Origin: UBA11957 sp963603285
GTDB lineage: Bacteria > Bacillota > Clostridia > Lachnospirales > Lachnospiraceae
DNA: 64,000 bases
Reading direction: 5' to 3'
Assembly: GCA_963603285.1 (NCBI GenBank)
Contig: CAVCMG010000004.1
Location: forward strand, 1-64,000
The position numbers and the translations under genes were made by a program. Below are positions 1 to 6,695 of this stretch, in pieces; the stretch's first letter is position 1, and each line of letters begins with the position of its first letter. The notes under the pieces were generated by a model. That model was not told the DNA's origin. It ran no database searches and saw only the letters and a program-made list of their open reading frames with translations.

Positions 1-9
1 ATTTTCTCC

Positions 10-38
10 TTGCAATACCCTCTTTCATATGCTACGAT
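10..38 (+). promoter_or_regulatory. Sigma-A promoter of lexA
   Basis: TTGCAA at 10-15 and TACGAT at 33-38 are separated by 17 bp, a near-consensus vegetative promoter. Transcription would start near 45, just ahead of the LexA operator. Confidence 0.6.
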
Positions 39-47
39 AAACGTAAC

Positions 48-62
48 CGAACACCGTGTTCG
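48..62. promoter_or_regulatory. LexA operator (SOS box) upstream of lexA
   Basis: CGAACACCGTGTTCG has two perfect 7-bp half-sites around a single central C. It lies just downstream of the predicted start of transcription, so LexA binding would repress its own gene. The half-sites match the Bacillus-type SOS box, but the GAAC and GTTC blocks are 5 bp apart rather than the 4 bp I recall for Bacillus. Confidence 0.7.
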
Positions 63-112
63 ATTTCATCGGATATTACACTGACTATTATACATACAGG
101 AGTTAACATACT

Positions 113-733
113 ATGCCCAACGGAAAGATTACAGAAAAGCAACAGGAAATCCTTGACTTTATTAAAAATGAAATTTTAAACCGCGGCTTCCCCCCGTCCG
201 TCCGTGACATCTGCGAAGCTGTTCATTTAAAATCAACTTCTTCAGTACATGCGCATCTCGAAACGCTCGAACACAACGGCTATATCCACCGCGATCCTAC
301 CAAGCCCAGGGCGATCGAGATCATCGACGATGCCTTTAATCTCGTGCGCCGCGAGGTTGTCAACGTCCCCATCGTTGGCCGTGTAGCCGCCGGAGAGCCG
401 ATTCTTGCCGTGCAGAACATCGAGAACTACTTTCCCATCCCTGCCGAGTATATGCCCAATGCAGAGACGTATATGCTCACCGTCCACGGTGACAGCATGG
501 TCAACGCCGGTATCCTCGACGGCGATCAGGTTCTCGTCGAAAAGCGCTCCTACGCCAGCAACGGCGACATGGTCGTAGCCATGATCGAAGACAGCGTCAC
601 CGTCAAGACCTACTACAAAGAAAACGGCTACTACCGCCTCCAGCCCGAAAACGACTACATGGATCCCATCATCGTCCACGGCGAATTAACCATCCTCGGC
701 AAAGTCATCGGGGTATTCCGTTTCATTCGCTAA
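113..733 (+). CDS. lexA: SOS repressor LexA
   Basis: LexA represses DNA-damage genes and cuts itself when RecA filaments form. The 206-residue length is normal. An N-terminal winged helix-turn-helix (about 1-65, with the recognition region near PPSVRDICEAVHLKSTSSVH) is followed by the S24 peptidase domain. The self-cleavage bond is Ala93-Gly94 in RVAAGEP, the nucleophile is Ser128 in HGDSM, and the general base is Lys165 in VTVKTYY. The ATG at 113 has AGGAG at 98-102. It is the only gene on the plus strand in the first 16 kb and faces the rsfS operon across a terminator region. The operator at 48-62 indicates autoregulation. Confidence 0.97.
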   Translation: MPNGKITEKQQEILDFIKNEILNRGFPPSVRDICEAVHLKSTSSVHAHLETLEHNGYIHRDPTKPRAIEIIDDAFNLVRREVVNVPIVGRVAAGEPILAVQNIENYFPIPAEYMPNAETYMLTVHGDSMVNAGILDGDQVLVEKRSYASNGDMVVAMIEDSVTVKTYYKENGYYRLQPENDYMDPIIVHGELTILGKVIGVFRFIR

Positions 734-744
734 TTTATTTACAA

Positions 745-775
745 TAAAAGAAACTTCCACTGGAGCTTTCTTTTA
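745..775 (+). terminator. Hairpin just downstream of lexA
   Basis: TAAAAGAAA and TTTCTTTTA flank an inner TCCA/TGGA pairing, giving an A/T-rich hairpin about 12 nt after the lexA stop, with a T-rich 3' side. It is probably a weak intrinsic terminator. Confidence 0.45.
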
Positions 776-789
776 TATGTCAAGACAGC

Positions 790-850
790 AAAAAAGAGAG
801 CCGAAAACAAAGTGTTATCCCATAACACCTGTGTTTTCAGCTCTCTTTTA
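790..850 (+). terminator. Terminator hairpin downstream of lexA
   Basis: AAAGAGAGCCGAAAACA pairs imperfectly with TGTTTTCAGCTCTCTTT, with an inner GTGTTAT/ATAACAC stem. It ends in a T run on the plus strand and has an A run on the other side, so it could work in both directions. The rest of 851-1045 shows no gene or clear signal. Confidence 0.7.
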
Positions 851-1045
851 CCTTTTCCAATAATCCACAGCGCAAACAATTCAACAGCTATTGATACTAT
901 ATTCCTCTTATGGAAATTCTTCAAAAATGATATGTATAAATAAAAGTCGTTTGAAAAATGTTATTTTTATCAAACGTCGTTCAAAAAGTTTCCACTACGC
1001 TTCCAAACTTCCTCGAAAAACTTCCCCTCCATCCCTCCAAAGTCA

Positions 1046-1186
1046 GAAAAAGCCCCCGGCCCCTCCAGACATATATATACTTTTCAAGCGACTCTAGCGA
1101 GTAAGAGTCCGAGACTACAGGCTCGGACCGACGGAGCCGGAGCGCAGAAAAGTATATATATGCCTGGAGGGGCCGGGGGCTTTTTC
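1046..1186. repeat. Long hairpin element with conserved cloverleaf core, copy 1
   Basis: Two 40-nt arms (1046-1085 and 1147-1186) are complementary at 39 of 40 positions, GC-rich on the outside and alternating AT near the core. They enclose a 61-nt core (1086-1146). The core can form a GCG/CGC closing stem and small hairpins, the strongest being GTCCGAG/CTCGGAC. The outer ends carry A and T runs, so both strands resemble a very large intrinsic terminator. It lies between the convergent lexA and rsfS genes. The second copy at 63780-63939 has a related core but unrelated arms. A role as a bidirectional terminator is inferred. Confidence 0.8.
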
Positions 1187-1202
1187 GTCCGTCCGTCAAT
1201 CA

Positions 1203-1553
1203 TCACAGCTCATCCGCTGCCACGACCTTCCCGTCTCTCCAGATCCTCTCCAGATCATAGAACAACCGGTTCTCTTCATCAAACAAATGCACCACAATAT
1301 CCCCAAAATCCAGCAGGATCCAGTTCGCAGCCTCATACCCTTCCGTCTTGCACTCCATATATCCGGCTCTTCCCAGCTTCTCCTGCACATTATCGCACAT
1401 CGCCTGCACCTGGTTTCTGTTCGAACCACCCGCGATGATAAAATAATCCGCTAGAGTAGAAATCTCTGCAATATCCAGAATTTTGATATCCGTTGCCTTC
1501 TTATCCTCCAGCGCCTCCACTGCCAGTTTCGCCATTTCATTTGCTTTCTGCAT
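1203..1553 (-). CDS. rsfS: Ribosomal silencing factor RsfS
   Basis: RsfS (YbeB/Iojap family) binds ribosomal protein L14 on the 50S subunit and blocks subunit joining when nutrients are scarce. The core KKATDIKILDIAEISTLADYF and the later EGYEAANWILLDFGDIVVHLF are typical. I place the start at the ATG ending at 1553, preceded by AGGAGGTTACTACTCTT, giving 116 residues, the usual family size. The frame stays open up to 1610, but that would overlap yqeK by 38 bp. It is the last gene of the obgE-yhbY-nadD-yqeK-rsfS run. Confidence 0.93.
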   Translation of the reverse strand: MQKANEMAKLAVEALEDKKATDIKILDIAEISTLADYFIIAGGSNRNQVQAMCDNVQEKLGRAGYMECKTEGYEAANWILLDFGDIVVHLFDEENRLFYDLERIWRDGKVVAADEL

Positions 1554-1572
1554 AAGAGTAGTAACCTCCTGT

Positions 1573-2169
1573 TTATTTTTCTTCGTCATAAAGAGACCTG
1601 TAATAGTCACACGCCCTCTGTGTCATCGGATCGATCTGCGCGCCGCTCTCCTCCAGATAAACAAGCGTATCCCGGCAGATCACATACATACACCGGTCAA
1701 GATCCTGGAATGCCAGTTTGCGCACCTCAGGCAGGTCAGAAGCCTTGCAACGTCCCGGCTCCATATAATCCGCAATAAAGATGATCTTCTCCAGCTTCGT
1801 CATCTCAGGCTTTCCTGTCGTATGCCACTTGATCGCACTCAAAACCTCCGGATCATGCACCCCATAAACCTCCCGCGCCAGCACGGCTCCCAGACGGGCA
1901 TGCAGCATAAACGGATTGTTCTTTTCGTAAGTGCTGACTTCCAGATGCTTCTGCTCACAGAGCTTTAATTTCTTCTTACTTGGAATACATTTCGCACAGT
2001 CATGCAGAAGTCCTGCTGCCTGTGCCTGCATAAGATCCCCGTCATGTGCCATGGCCAGCGCAGCCGCCGTGTACATAACGCCGAGGGTATGCTGGAAGCG
2101 TGCGCCATCCAGCTCTTTTTTCAGCTTTTTCTGCAGAGCCACAAAATCATATTCTGCCAAAGCATCCAT
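1573..2169 (-). CDS. yqeK: HD-domain nucleotide phosphohydrolase YqeK
   Basis: YqeK family proteins are HD-superfamily enzymes; characterised members split diadenosine tetraphosphate symmetrically into two ADP. The 198-residue product shows the metal-binding pattern: His27, the His56-Asp57 pair in GLLHDCAK, His90, His116 and Asp134 in FIADYMEPGR. It sits directly between nadD and rsfS, its common position in Firmicutes, and ends 19 bp before the chosen rsfS start. The LytR-CpsA-Psr gene often found between yqeK and rsfS is absent here. Confidence 0.93.
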   Translation of the reverse strand: MDALAEYDFVALQKKLKKELDGARFQHTLGVMYTAAALAMAHDGDLMQAQAAGLLHDCAKCIPSKKKLKLCEQKHLEVSTYEKNNPFMLHARLGAVLAREVYGVHDPEVLSAIKWHTTGKPEMTKLEKIIFIADYMEPGRCKASDLPEVRKLAFQDLDRCMYVICRDTLVYLEESGAQIDPMTQRACDYYRSLYDEEK

Positions 2170-2233
2170 CTCCTTTATCTTATGTTCTTACAGCTACGAT
2201 ACACAGACATCTGCCTGTCGCAGCCTTTTCTTT

Positions 2234-2848
2234 TTACTTGTAGATTTTTTCTTTCTCAATATAAGCGATCACACTGTCCGGCGTGTAGTACCGCACAGAG
2301 CGCCCCTCTTTGATCCATTTGCGCAGCTGCTGGGACGATATATCGATATTGTCGATACAAAGCTCCTCAAAACGACCATTAAACCACTGGCTGTTCATTT
2401 CCAGCTCATAGCGCAGCAGCTTCTCATCCGTATGGTTTCTGGTAGCTACAAGGATCGTTGCGCAGGCACAGATCCGCTCCGGCATACGCCAGCCTTTGAA
2501 ATCATACAGGGAATCCGCACCGATGATAAAATAATATTCCGTATCCGGATGCTTTGCTTTAAGCTTTTCCAGCGTCAGATAGGTATAGCTGTAGCCCTTG
2601 GCGTGCATTTCCAGCATGGAAAGTTCAAAGTGCGGATTATCTGCAATCGCCATGCCCGTCATCGTCACACGCTGTTCATTCGTGGCACGGCCCTCTCTGT
2701 TTTGCTTGTGCGGCGGATTTCCTGCCGGCATAAACAGAACCTTTTCAAGATCAAACTGCTGGCAGGCCTGTTCTGCGATCAGCAGATGACCAATATGGAT
2801 GGGATCAAACGTTCCGCCCATGATCCCCACTTTTCGTTTTACACCCAT
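2234..2848 (-). CDS. nadD: Nicotinate-nucleotide adenylyltransferase NadD
   Basis: NadD adenylates nicotinate mononucleotide to deamido-NAD in NAD synthesis. The N-terminal nucleotidyltransferase signature GGTFDPIHIGH is at residues 11-21 and the ISSQQLRKW stretch near the C-terminus matches the ISSxxxR motif. The start is the ATG ending at 2848 (MGVKRKVG), preceded by AAGGAAAATGAT, which gives 204 residues; the frame is open up to 2911 but the extension lacks family similarity. It lies between yhbY and yqeK in the conserved order. Confidence 0.95.
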   Translation of the reverse strand: MGVKRKVGIMGGTFDPIHIGHLLIAEQACQQFDLEKVLFMPAGNPPHKQNREGRATNEQRVTMTGMAIADNPHFELSMLEMHAKGYSYTYLTLEKLKAKHPDTEYYFIIGADSLYDFKGWRMPERICACATILVATRNHTDEKLLRYELEMNSQWFNGRFEELCIDNIDISSQQLRKWIKEGRSVRYYTPDSVIAYIEKEKIYK

Positions 2849-2951
2849 ATCATTTTCCTTCGGTAACAATTTTCTGCTTTCCAACATAGCGCCAGACAGC
2901 CTCCCAACCAAAGAAGTCCTAACGCCTTATCGTATGCCGGTTTTGTCATGT

Positions 2952-3242
2952 TTACGGAAGAACGATCTTCTTTTTATTATCCTTGCCCTCACGGTACAAT
3001 ACGATCTTCTTACCGATGACCTGTACAACCTGGGAATGGGTACGCTCGGCTAAAACGGCAGCGATCTCCTTCGGATCGTCCATGCAGTTCTGCAGTACAC
3101 TGATCTTGATCAGCTCTCTGGCTGCCAGAGCTTCATCGATGGCTTTTGTATTTTCCGGTGTCAGACTGGATTTTCCCATCTGGAAGATCGGATCCATCGT
3201 CATTGCCAGACCTTTTAAATATGCTCTCTGTTTACTTGTCAT
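2952..3242 (-). CDS. yhbY: YhbY-family ribosome assembly RNA-binding protein
   Basis: This is a 96-residue CRS1/YhbY (CRM) domain protein of the kind that binds pre-50S particles. Diagnostic features are the N-terminal TSKQRAYLKGLAMTMDPIFQ and the later ISVLQNCMDDPKEIAAVLAE. The gene starts 12 bp after obgE with AGAGGATAAATAT ahead of its ATG, so both are probably translated from one message. Its pairing with the ribosome-assembly GTPase ObgE fits a shared role in 50S maturation. Confidence 0.93.
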   Translation of the reverse strand: MTSKQRAYLKGLAMTMDPIFQMGKSSLTPENTKAIDEALAARELIKISVLQNCMDDPKEIAAVLAERTHSQVVQVIGKKIVLYREGKDNKKKIVLP

Positions 3243-3254
3243 ATATTTATCCTC

Positions 3255-4553
3255 TTACTTAAAATAATCAAATTCCAGACCATACATGCGCACAGTATCT
3301 CCCTCGGAAATTCCCTGTGCCTCCAGATCCTTTAAGATACCGCTTTCCTTCAGAAAACGCTGGAAGAAAGCAAAGCCCTTTTCAGAATCCAGGTTGGTAT
3401 AGCCCAGCATCTTCTCGATCTTCGGTCCCTCCACAACAAATACCGAACCATCGCTCTCTTCTACACGCTCGACCGTGTACGGCAGGGATTCGGTAAGAAG
3501 AGCATCCTCCGGGAAGAATTCCTGTGCAAATACGATTGACTCCTGCTCACAATTGTTCAGAAGCTCTCGGATCTTATATAATAACGGCTTTACGCCCTCA
3601 CCTGTCACGGCGGAAATCGCAAACACCTCGATACCCTGCGGCTCAAAGGTACGTTTCAGGCGGTCGATCGGATGCTCCTGTCCCTCTTCCACATAGATCG
3701 CATCGATCTTATTCGCAGCGATCACCTGCGGACGGGCAGCAATCTCCGGATTATAGGCACGAAGCTCCGCATTGATCTTTTCAATATCATCCACCGGGTC
3801 ACGACCCTCGACAGATGCTGCGTCTACGATGTGCACCAGCACGCGGGTACGTTCAATATGGCGCAGGAACTCATGGCCAAGACCAAGTCCCTCAGATGCG
3901 CCCTCGATCAGACCGGGAATATCCGCGATAACAAAACCGCCGCCATCCAGATCAACAACACCGAGATTCGGATTCAGCGTTGTAAAATGATAGTTGGCGA
4001 TCTTTGGCTTTGCATTGGATACACGGGACAGGAAAGTGGATTTGCCCACGTTCGGGAAACCAACCAGTCCTACATCTGCGATCACCTTCAGCTCCAGACG
4101 GACTTCCAGCTCCTGGGCAGCCTGTCCGGCCTGTGCATATTTCGGCACCTGCATTGTGGCTGTAGCATAGTGCATATTGCCCTTGCCGCCGCGGCCACCG
4201 GTCAGAATGACCTGTTTTGTATTGTCACCGGACATGTCAGCGATGACCTTGCCCGTATTTTTTTCGTAAATAACCGTTCCTTCCGGAACCTTTAAGATAC
4301 AGTCAGCACCGTCCGAACCATGGCAGCGTCTCTTGCCGCCCTCCTGGCCGTCCTGTGCTGCAAATTTATGCTTATGTCTGTATTCCGACAGGGTGTTCAT
4401 ACCGCGGTCTACCACAAAGATCACATCTCCGCCACGACCACCGTCTCCGCCGTCCGGTCCGCCGTTCGGTACATAAAGCTCACGACGGAAGCTGACATGA
4501 CCGTCACCACCCTTACCGGATCTGATAAAAATCGTTGCTCTGTCTGCAAACAT
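3255..4553 (-). CDS. obgE: GTPase ObgE
   Basis: Obg is an essential GTPase for late 50S assembly that also responds to ppGpp. The 432 residues contain the glycine-rich Obg domain (about 1-158), a G domain with Walker A GFPNVGKST at 165-173, DIPG, and NKID near 287-290, and a C-terminal OCT domain (about 350-432) ending GLEFDYF. AGAGG precedes the ATG. It follows the rpmA terminator and heads the obgE-yhbY-nadD-yqeK-rsfS group. Confidence 0.97.
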   Translation of the reverse strand: MFADRATIFIRSGKGGDGHVSFRRELYVPNGGPDGGDGGRGGDVIFVVDRGMNTLSEYRHKHKFAAQDGQEGGKRRCHGSDGADCILKVPEGTVIYEKNTGKVIADMSGDNTKQVILTGGRGGKGNMHYATATMQVPKYAQAGQAAQELEVRLELKVIADVGLVGFPNVGKSTFLSRVSNAKPKIANYHFTTLNPNLGVVDLDGGGFVIADIPGLIEGASEGLGLGHEFLRHIERTRVLVHIVDAASVEGRDPVDDIEKINAELRAYNPEIAARPQVIAANKIDAIYVEEGQEHPIDRLKRTFEPQGIEVFAISAVTGEGVKPLLYKIRELLNNCEQESIVFAQEFFPEDALLTESLPYTVERVEESDGSVFVVEGPKIEKMLGYTNLDSEKGFAFFQRFLKESGILKDLEAQGISEGDTVRMYGLEFDYFK

Positions 4554-4593
4554 AGATTACCTCTTTTATATATTGAAAACAAAATAACTTGAT

Positions 4594-4630
4594 AAAAAGG
4601 CTTCAAACCAGGATATGATTTGAAGCCTTG
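4594..4630 (-). terminator. Terminator after rpmA
   Basis: On the minus strand AAGGCTTCAAA pairs with TTTGAAGCCTT and is followed by a T run. It ends the rplU-prp-rpmA unit 8 bp after the rpmA stop and separates it from obgE. Confidence 0.85.
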
Positions 4631-4637
4631 TCATGAA

Positions 4638-4925
4638 TTACTCTGCAGTTACCGGTTCGATAGAAACCTGTTTCTTATCTCTGCCTTTTCTCTGGAATCT
4701 TACAACTCCGTCTGTCAGTGCGAATAAAGTATCATCTTTACCCTTACCAACGTTTACGCCCGGATGAATCTTTGTTCCGCGCTGTCTGTACAGAATATTA
4801 CCAGCCTTTACAAACTGTCCGTCTGCTCTCTTCGCCCCCAGTCTCTTGGACTCGGAATCACGGCCGTTCTTTGTAGAACCAACACCTTTTTTATGAGCGA
4901 AGATCTGAAGATTCATGTTCATCAT
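4638..4925 (-). CDS. rpmA: Ribosomal protein bL27 with cleavable N-terminus
   Basis: L27 lies near the peptidyl-transferase centre of the 50S subunit. The 95-residue protein starts MMNMNLQIFAHKKG, the Firmicutes form in which the leader ending in Phe9 is removed before Ala10 so that the mature N-terminus can reach the tRNA ends. The protease for this, Prp, is encoded immediately upstream, 4 bp away. The body STKNGRDSESKRLG and the RQRGTKIHPG motif are standard. Confidence 0.97.
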   Translation of the reverse strand: MMNMNLQIFAHKKGVGSTKNGRDSESKRLGAKRADGQFVKAGNILYRQRGTKIHPGVNVGKGKDDTLFALTDGVVRFQRKGRDKKQVSIEPVTAE

Positions 4926-4929
4926 AATC

Positions 4930-5250
4930 TTATACCTCCTTGGTCACAATGTCTAAATAAGCATCTCCGTAAGTTTCCCGTATACTTTTCAGCCCGAGCC
5001 GTAAGGACTCCATCAGAAGATGTGCGCCTTCGGACGCTCCCTCCTCGATCGCAATCGCCACATAGCCATCGTCCTCTTCGCAGGTAAAGCCATCCTCTGT
5101 CAGTGTCTCGATCGAATTGGCCGTATTGACCATCAGCACCGAAACGGCTGCACAGATGATATCCTGTCCTTCTTCGGCATATTCAGCATGCCCTTTTGTC
5201 ACGACCTGTATGCACCGGGAATTTTTTGTTGCTATCCGGATATGAATCAT
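4930..5250 (-). CDS. prp: Ribosomal-processing cysteine protease Prp
   Basis: Prp (YsxB) removes the N-terminal extension of L27. The 106-residue protein has the expected dyad: His21 in KGHAEYAEEGQDIICAAVS and Cys33 in IICAAV. It lies between rplU and rpmA, the standard place in species whose L27 carries the leader, and the adjacent rpmA does encode the NLQIF-A cleavage sequence, which supports function. Confidence 0.95.
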   Translation of the reverse strand: MIHIRIATKNSRCIQVVTKGHAEYAEEGQDIICAAVSVLMVNTANSIETLTEDGFTCEEDDGYVAIAIEEGASEGAHLLMESLRLGLKSIRETYGDAYLDIVTKEV

Positions 5251-5258
5251 ATAACGGA

Positions 5259-5564
5259 TTAAGCGTTGATCTTTTCGATCTTAACGGCAGTAAACTGCTG
5301 TCTGTGTCCGTTTTTCTTGTGATAACCGGTTTTTCTCTTATACTTATACACGATAACTTTTTTAGCTTTACCGTTACCAAGTACGGATGCAGTTACGGTT
5401 GCATCTGCAACGTCGCTACCGACTTTAAGCCCTTCATTGCTTACAGCCAGAACCTGATCAAATGTAACTGTCTCGCCAGCCTCAGCGCCCAGTTTCTCAA
5501 CCTTGATAATATCGCCTTCAGCTACTTTGTACTGTTTACCACCTGTTGCAATAATTGCGTACAT
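5259..5564 (-). CDS. rplU: Ribosomal protein bL21
   Basis: L21 binds 23S rRNA in the 50S subunit. The 101 residues start MYAIIATGGKQYKVAEGDII, the family hallmark, and contain the C-terminal YKYKRKTGYHKKNGHRQ signature. TAGGAGGTGCCAT precedes the ATG. It is first in the rplU-prp-rpmA operon, behind its own promoter and a structured leader of about 75 nt. Confidence 0.97.
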   Translation of the reverse strand: MYAIIATGGKQYKVAEGDIIKVEKLGAEAGETVTFDQVLAVSNEGLKVGSDVADATVTASVLGNGKAKKVIVYKYKRKTGYHKKNGHRQQFTAVKIEKINA

Positions 5565-5640
5565 ATGGCACCTCCTATGATCATTACTCGCCAGATATGG
5601 TGTCCGTTGCCGGAGCTTATACCTCTCTGTGCGGCATACT
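5565..5640 (-). ncRNA. Candidate L21 leader (cis-regulatory RNA)
   Basis: The segment between the predicted transcription start and rplU is about 75 nt and contains GTATGCCGC, GGTATAAGCTCCGG and CAACGGACACC blocks. Its position and length fit the L21 leader family described upstream of rplU in Firmicutes, thought to mediate autoregulation by a ribosomal protein. I could not run a covariance search, so the family assignment is inference. Confidence 0.5.
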
Positions 5641-5645
5641 TGATA

Positions 5646-5674
5646 AACTTAGCATATAAATCCGCCGCCGTCAA
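5646..5674 (-). promoter_or_regulatory. Promoter of the rplU-prp-rpmA operon
   Basis: On the minus strand TTGACG (5669-5674) and TAAGTT (5646-5651) are 17 bp apart, downstream of the degV terminator. Confidence 0.5.
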
Positions 5675-5706
5675 TAGATTTTTTCTCTTTTTTGTCATAA
5701 ATTTGC

Positions 5707-5741
5707 AAAACAGCCGGTGCCAAAATGTCACCGGCTGTTTT
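5707..5741 (-). terminator. Terminator after degV
   Basis: CAGCCGGTG and CACCGGCTG form a perfect 9-bp stem (9-nt loop) flanked by A and T runs on both sides, so it can stop transcription in either direction. It separates degV from the rplU promoter. Confidence 0.9.
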
Positions 5742-5760
5742 ATGGTCATTTTCAGACATT

Positions 5761-6636
5761 TTATCCAATCTTTACACGCTTTGCGCAGGCACATGCCAGA
5801 GCGCCCGGCCCGATATGGCAGGATACGCTGAGTGACAACGGATCCACATGGTGGATCGGTACATCCGGGAATACAGCCTGCAGCTCTGCCTTAAAGCTTT
5901 CAGCTTCGGCATCGTTATGCGTATGGGCTACGGCAAGCTCCATCAGCCCGGCCGCACGTTCCTCGGCAAATCGGGTTTCCATATCCTTTTTCATGGCCTC
6001 GATCATCGTCTTTTTGGCCTGCTTCTGGCCACGCACCTTGGCAAAAGCATCGAGCTTTTCGCCCTGGATCTGCAGCACCGGTTTAATCTTTAAGACCGTA
6101 CCGAGCATCGCAGCTGCCGGTGTGACACGGCCGCCCTTTTTCAGATACTTCAGCGTATCTACCATAATATAGATACTGGCGATCAGCTTCTCCTCCGTCA
6201 GGATCTCCTTGATCTCGGCGCCGGTCTTTCCAGCCTTTGCCAGCTCGATCGAATCATATACGGACATTTTCTGGGTAACAGAGATACGCTGATTGTCGAT
6301 CACATATACCTTGCCGTCATAATCCGCAGCCAGCATCGTCGCCGTGGCACAGCTGTTACTTAAACCGCTGGACATCGGGATATAAACGATCTCATCGTGT
6401 GTCTTTAACTGCTCTTCCCACAGATCGATCAGATCCCCCGGGGAGGGCTGGGATGTGGATACATTGCCGTCCTCGCTTAAGATCTGGTAAAAATCTTCCT
6501 GAGAAAGGTCAATCTCCTCATAATGCACTTTTTCATCAATAAAAAACGGCATCGGCACGACGGTGATCCCAAGTTCTTTGGCCTCGGCCTGTGTAATGCC
6601 CGAATTACTATCTGTAATAATTGCAATATTTCCCAT
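5761..6636 (-). CDS. DegV family fatty-acid-binding protein
   Basis: DegV (FakB-like) proteins bind a fatty acid; FakB members present it to the kinase FakA. The 291-residue protein starts IAIITDSNSGITQ and carries TSQPSPGD (about 60-67), PMSSGLSNSCATA (about 87-99) and RVTPAAAMLG, all DegV signatures that line the lipid pocket. CAGGAGAAGATACA precedes the ATG. It lies between the RNase G gene and rplU and is closed by its own terminator, so it looks like an insertion into an otherwise conserved block. No fakA is visible in the window. Confidence 0.92.
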   Translation of the reverse strand: MGNIAIITDSNSGITQAEAKELGITVVPMPFFIDEKVHYEEIDLSQEDFYQILSEDGNVSTSQPSPGDLIDLWEEQLKTHDEIVYIPMSSGLSNSCATATMLAADYDGKVYVIDNQRISVTQKMSVYDSIELAKAGKTGAEIKEILTEEKLIASIYIMVDTLKYLKKGGRVTPAAAMLGTVLKIKPVLQIQGEKLDAFAKVRGQKQAKKTMIEAMKKDMETRFAEERAAGLMELAVAHTHNDAEAESFKAELQAVFPDVPIHHVDPLSLSVSCHIGPGALACACAKRVKIG

Positions 6637-6695
6637 TGTATCTTCTCCTGTAAATACCGCTGCATAAACAGCCTGCTGTATACTATCTTTTTATT

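Noticed and set aside
1046..1186. Ordinary transposable element (MITE) explanation for the hairpin element
   Set aside because: Its terminal arms do not match those of the other copy, and no target-site duplication is evident. I keep it as an open possibility only.
1554..1610. Longer N-terminus for RsfS
   Set aside because: It would overlap yqeK by 38 bp, while the ATG ending at 1553 has a strong AGGAGG and gives the family length.
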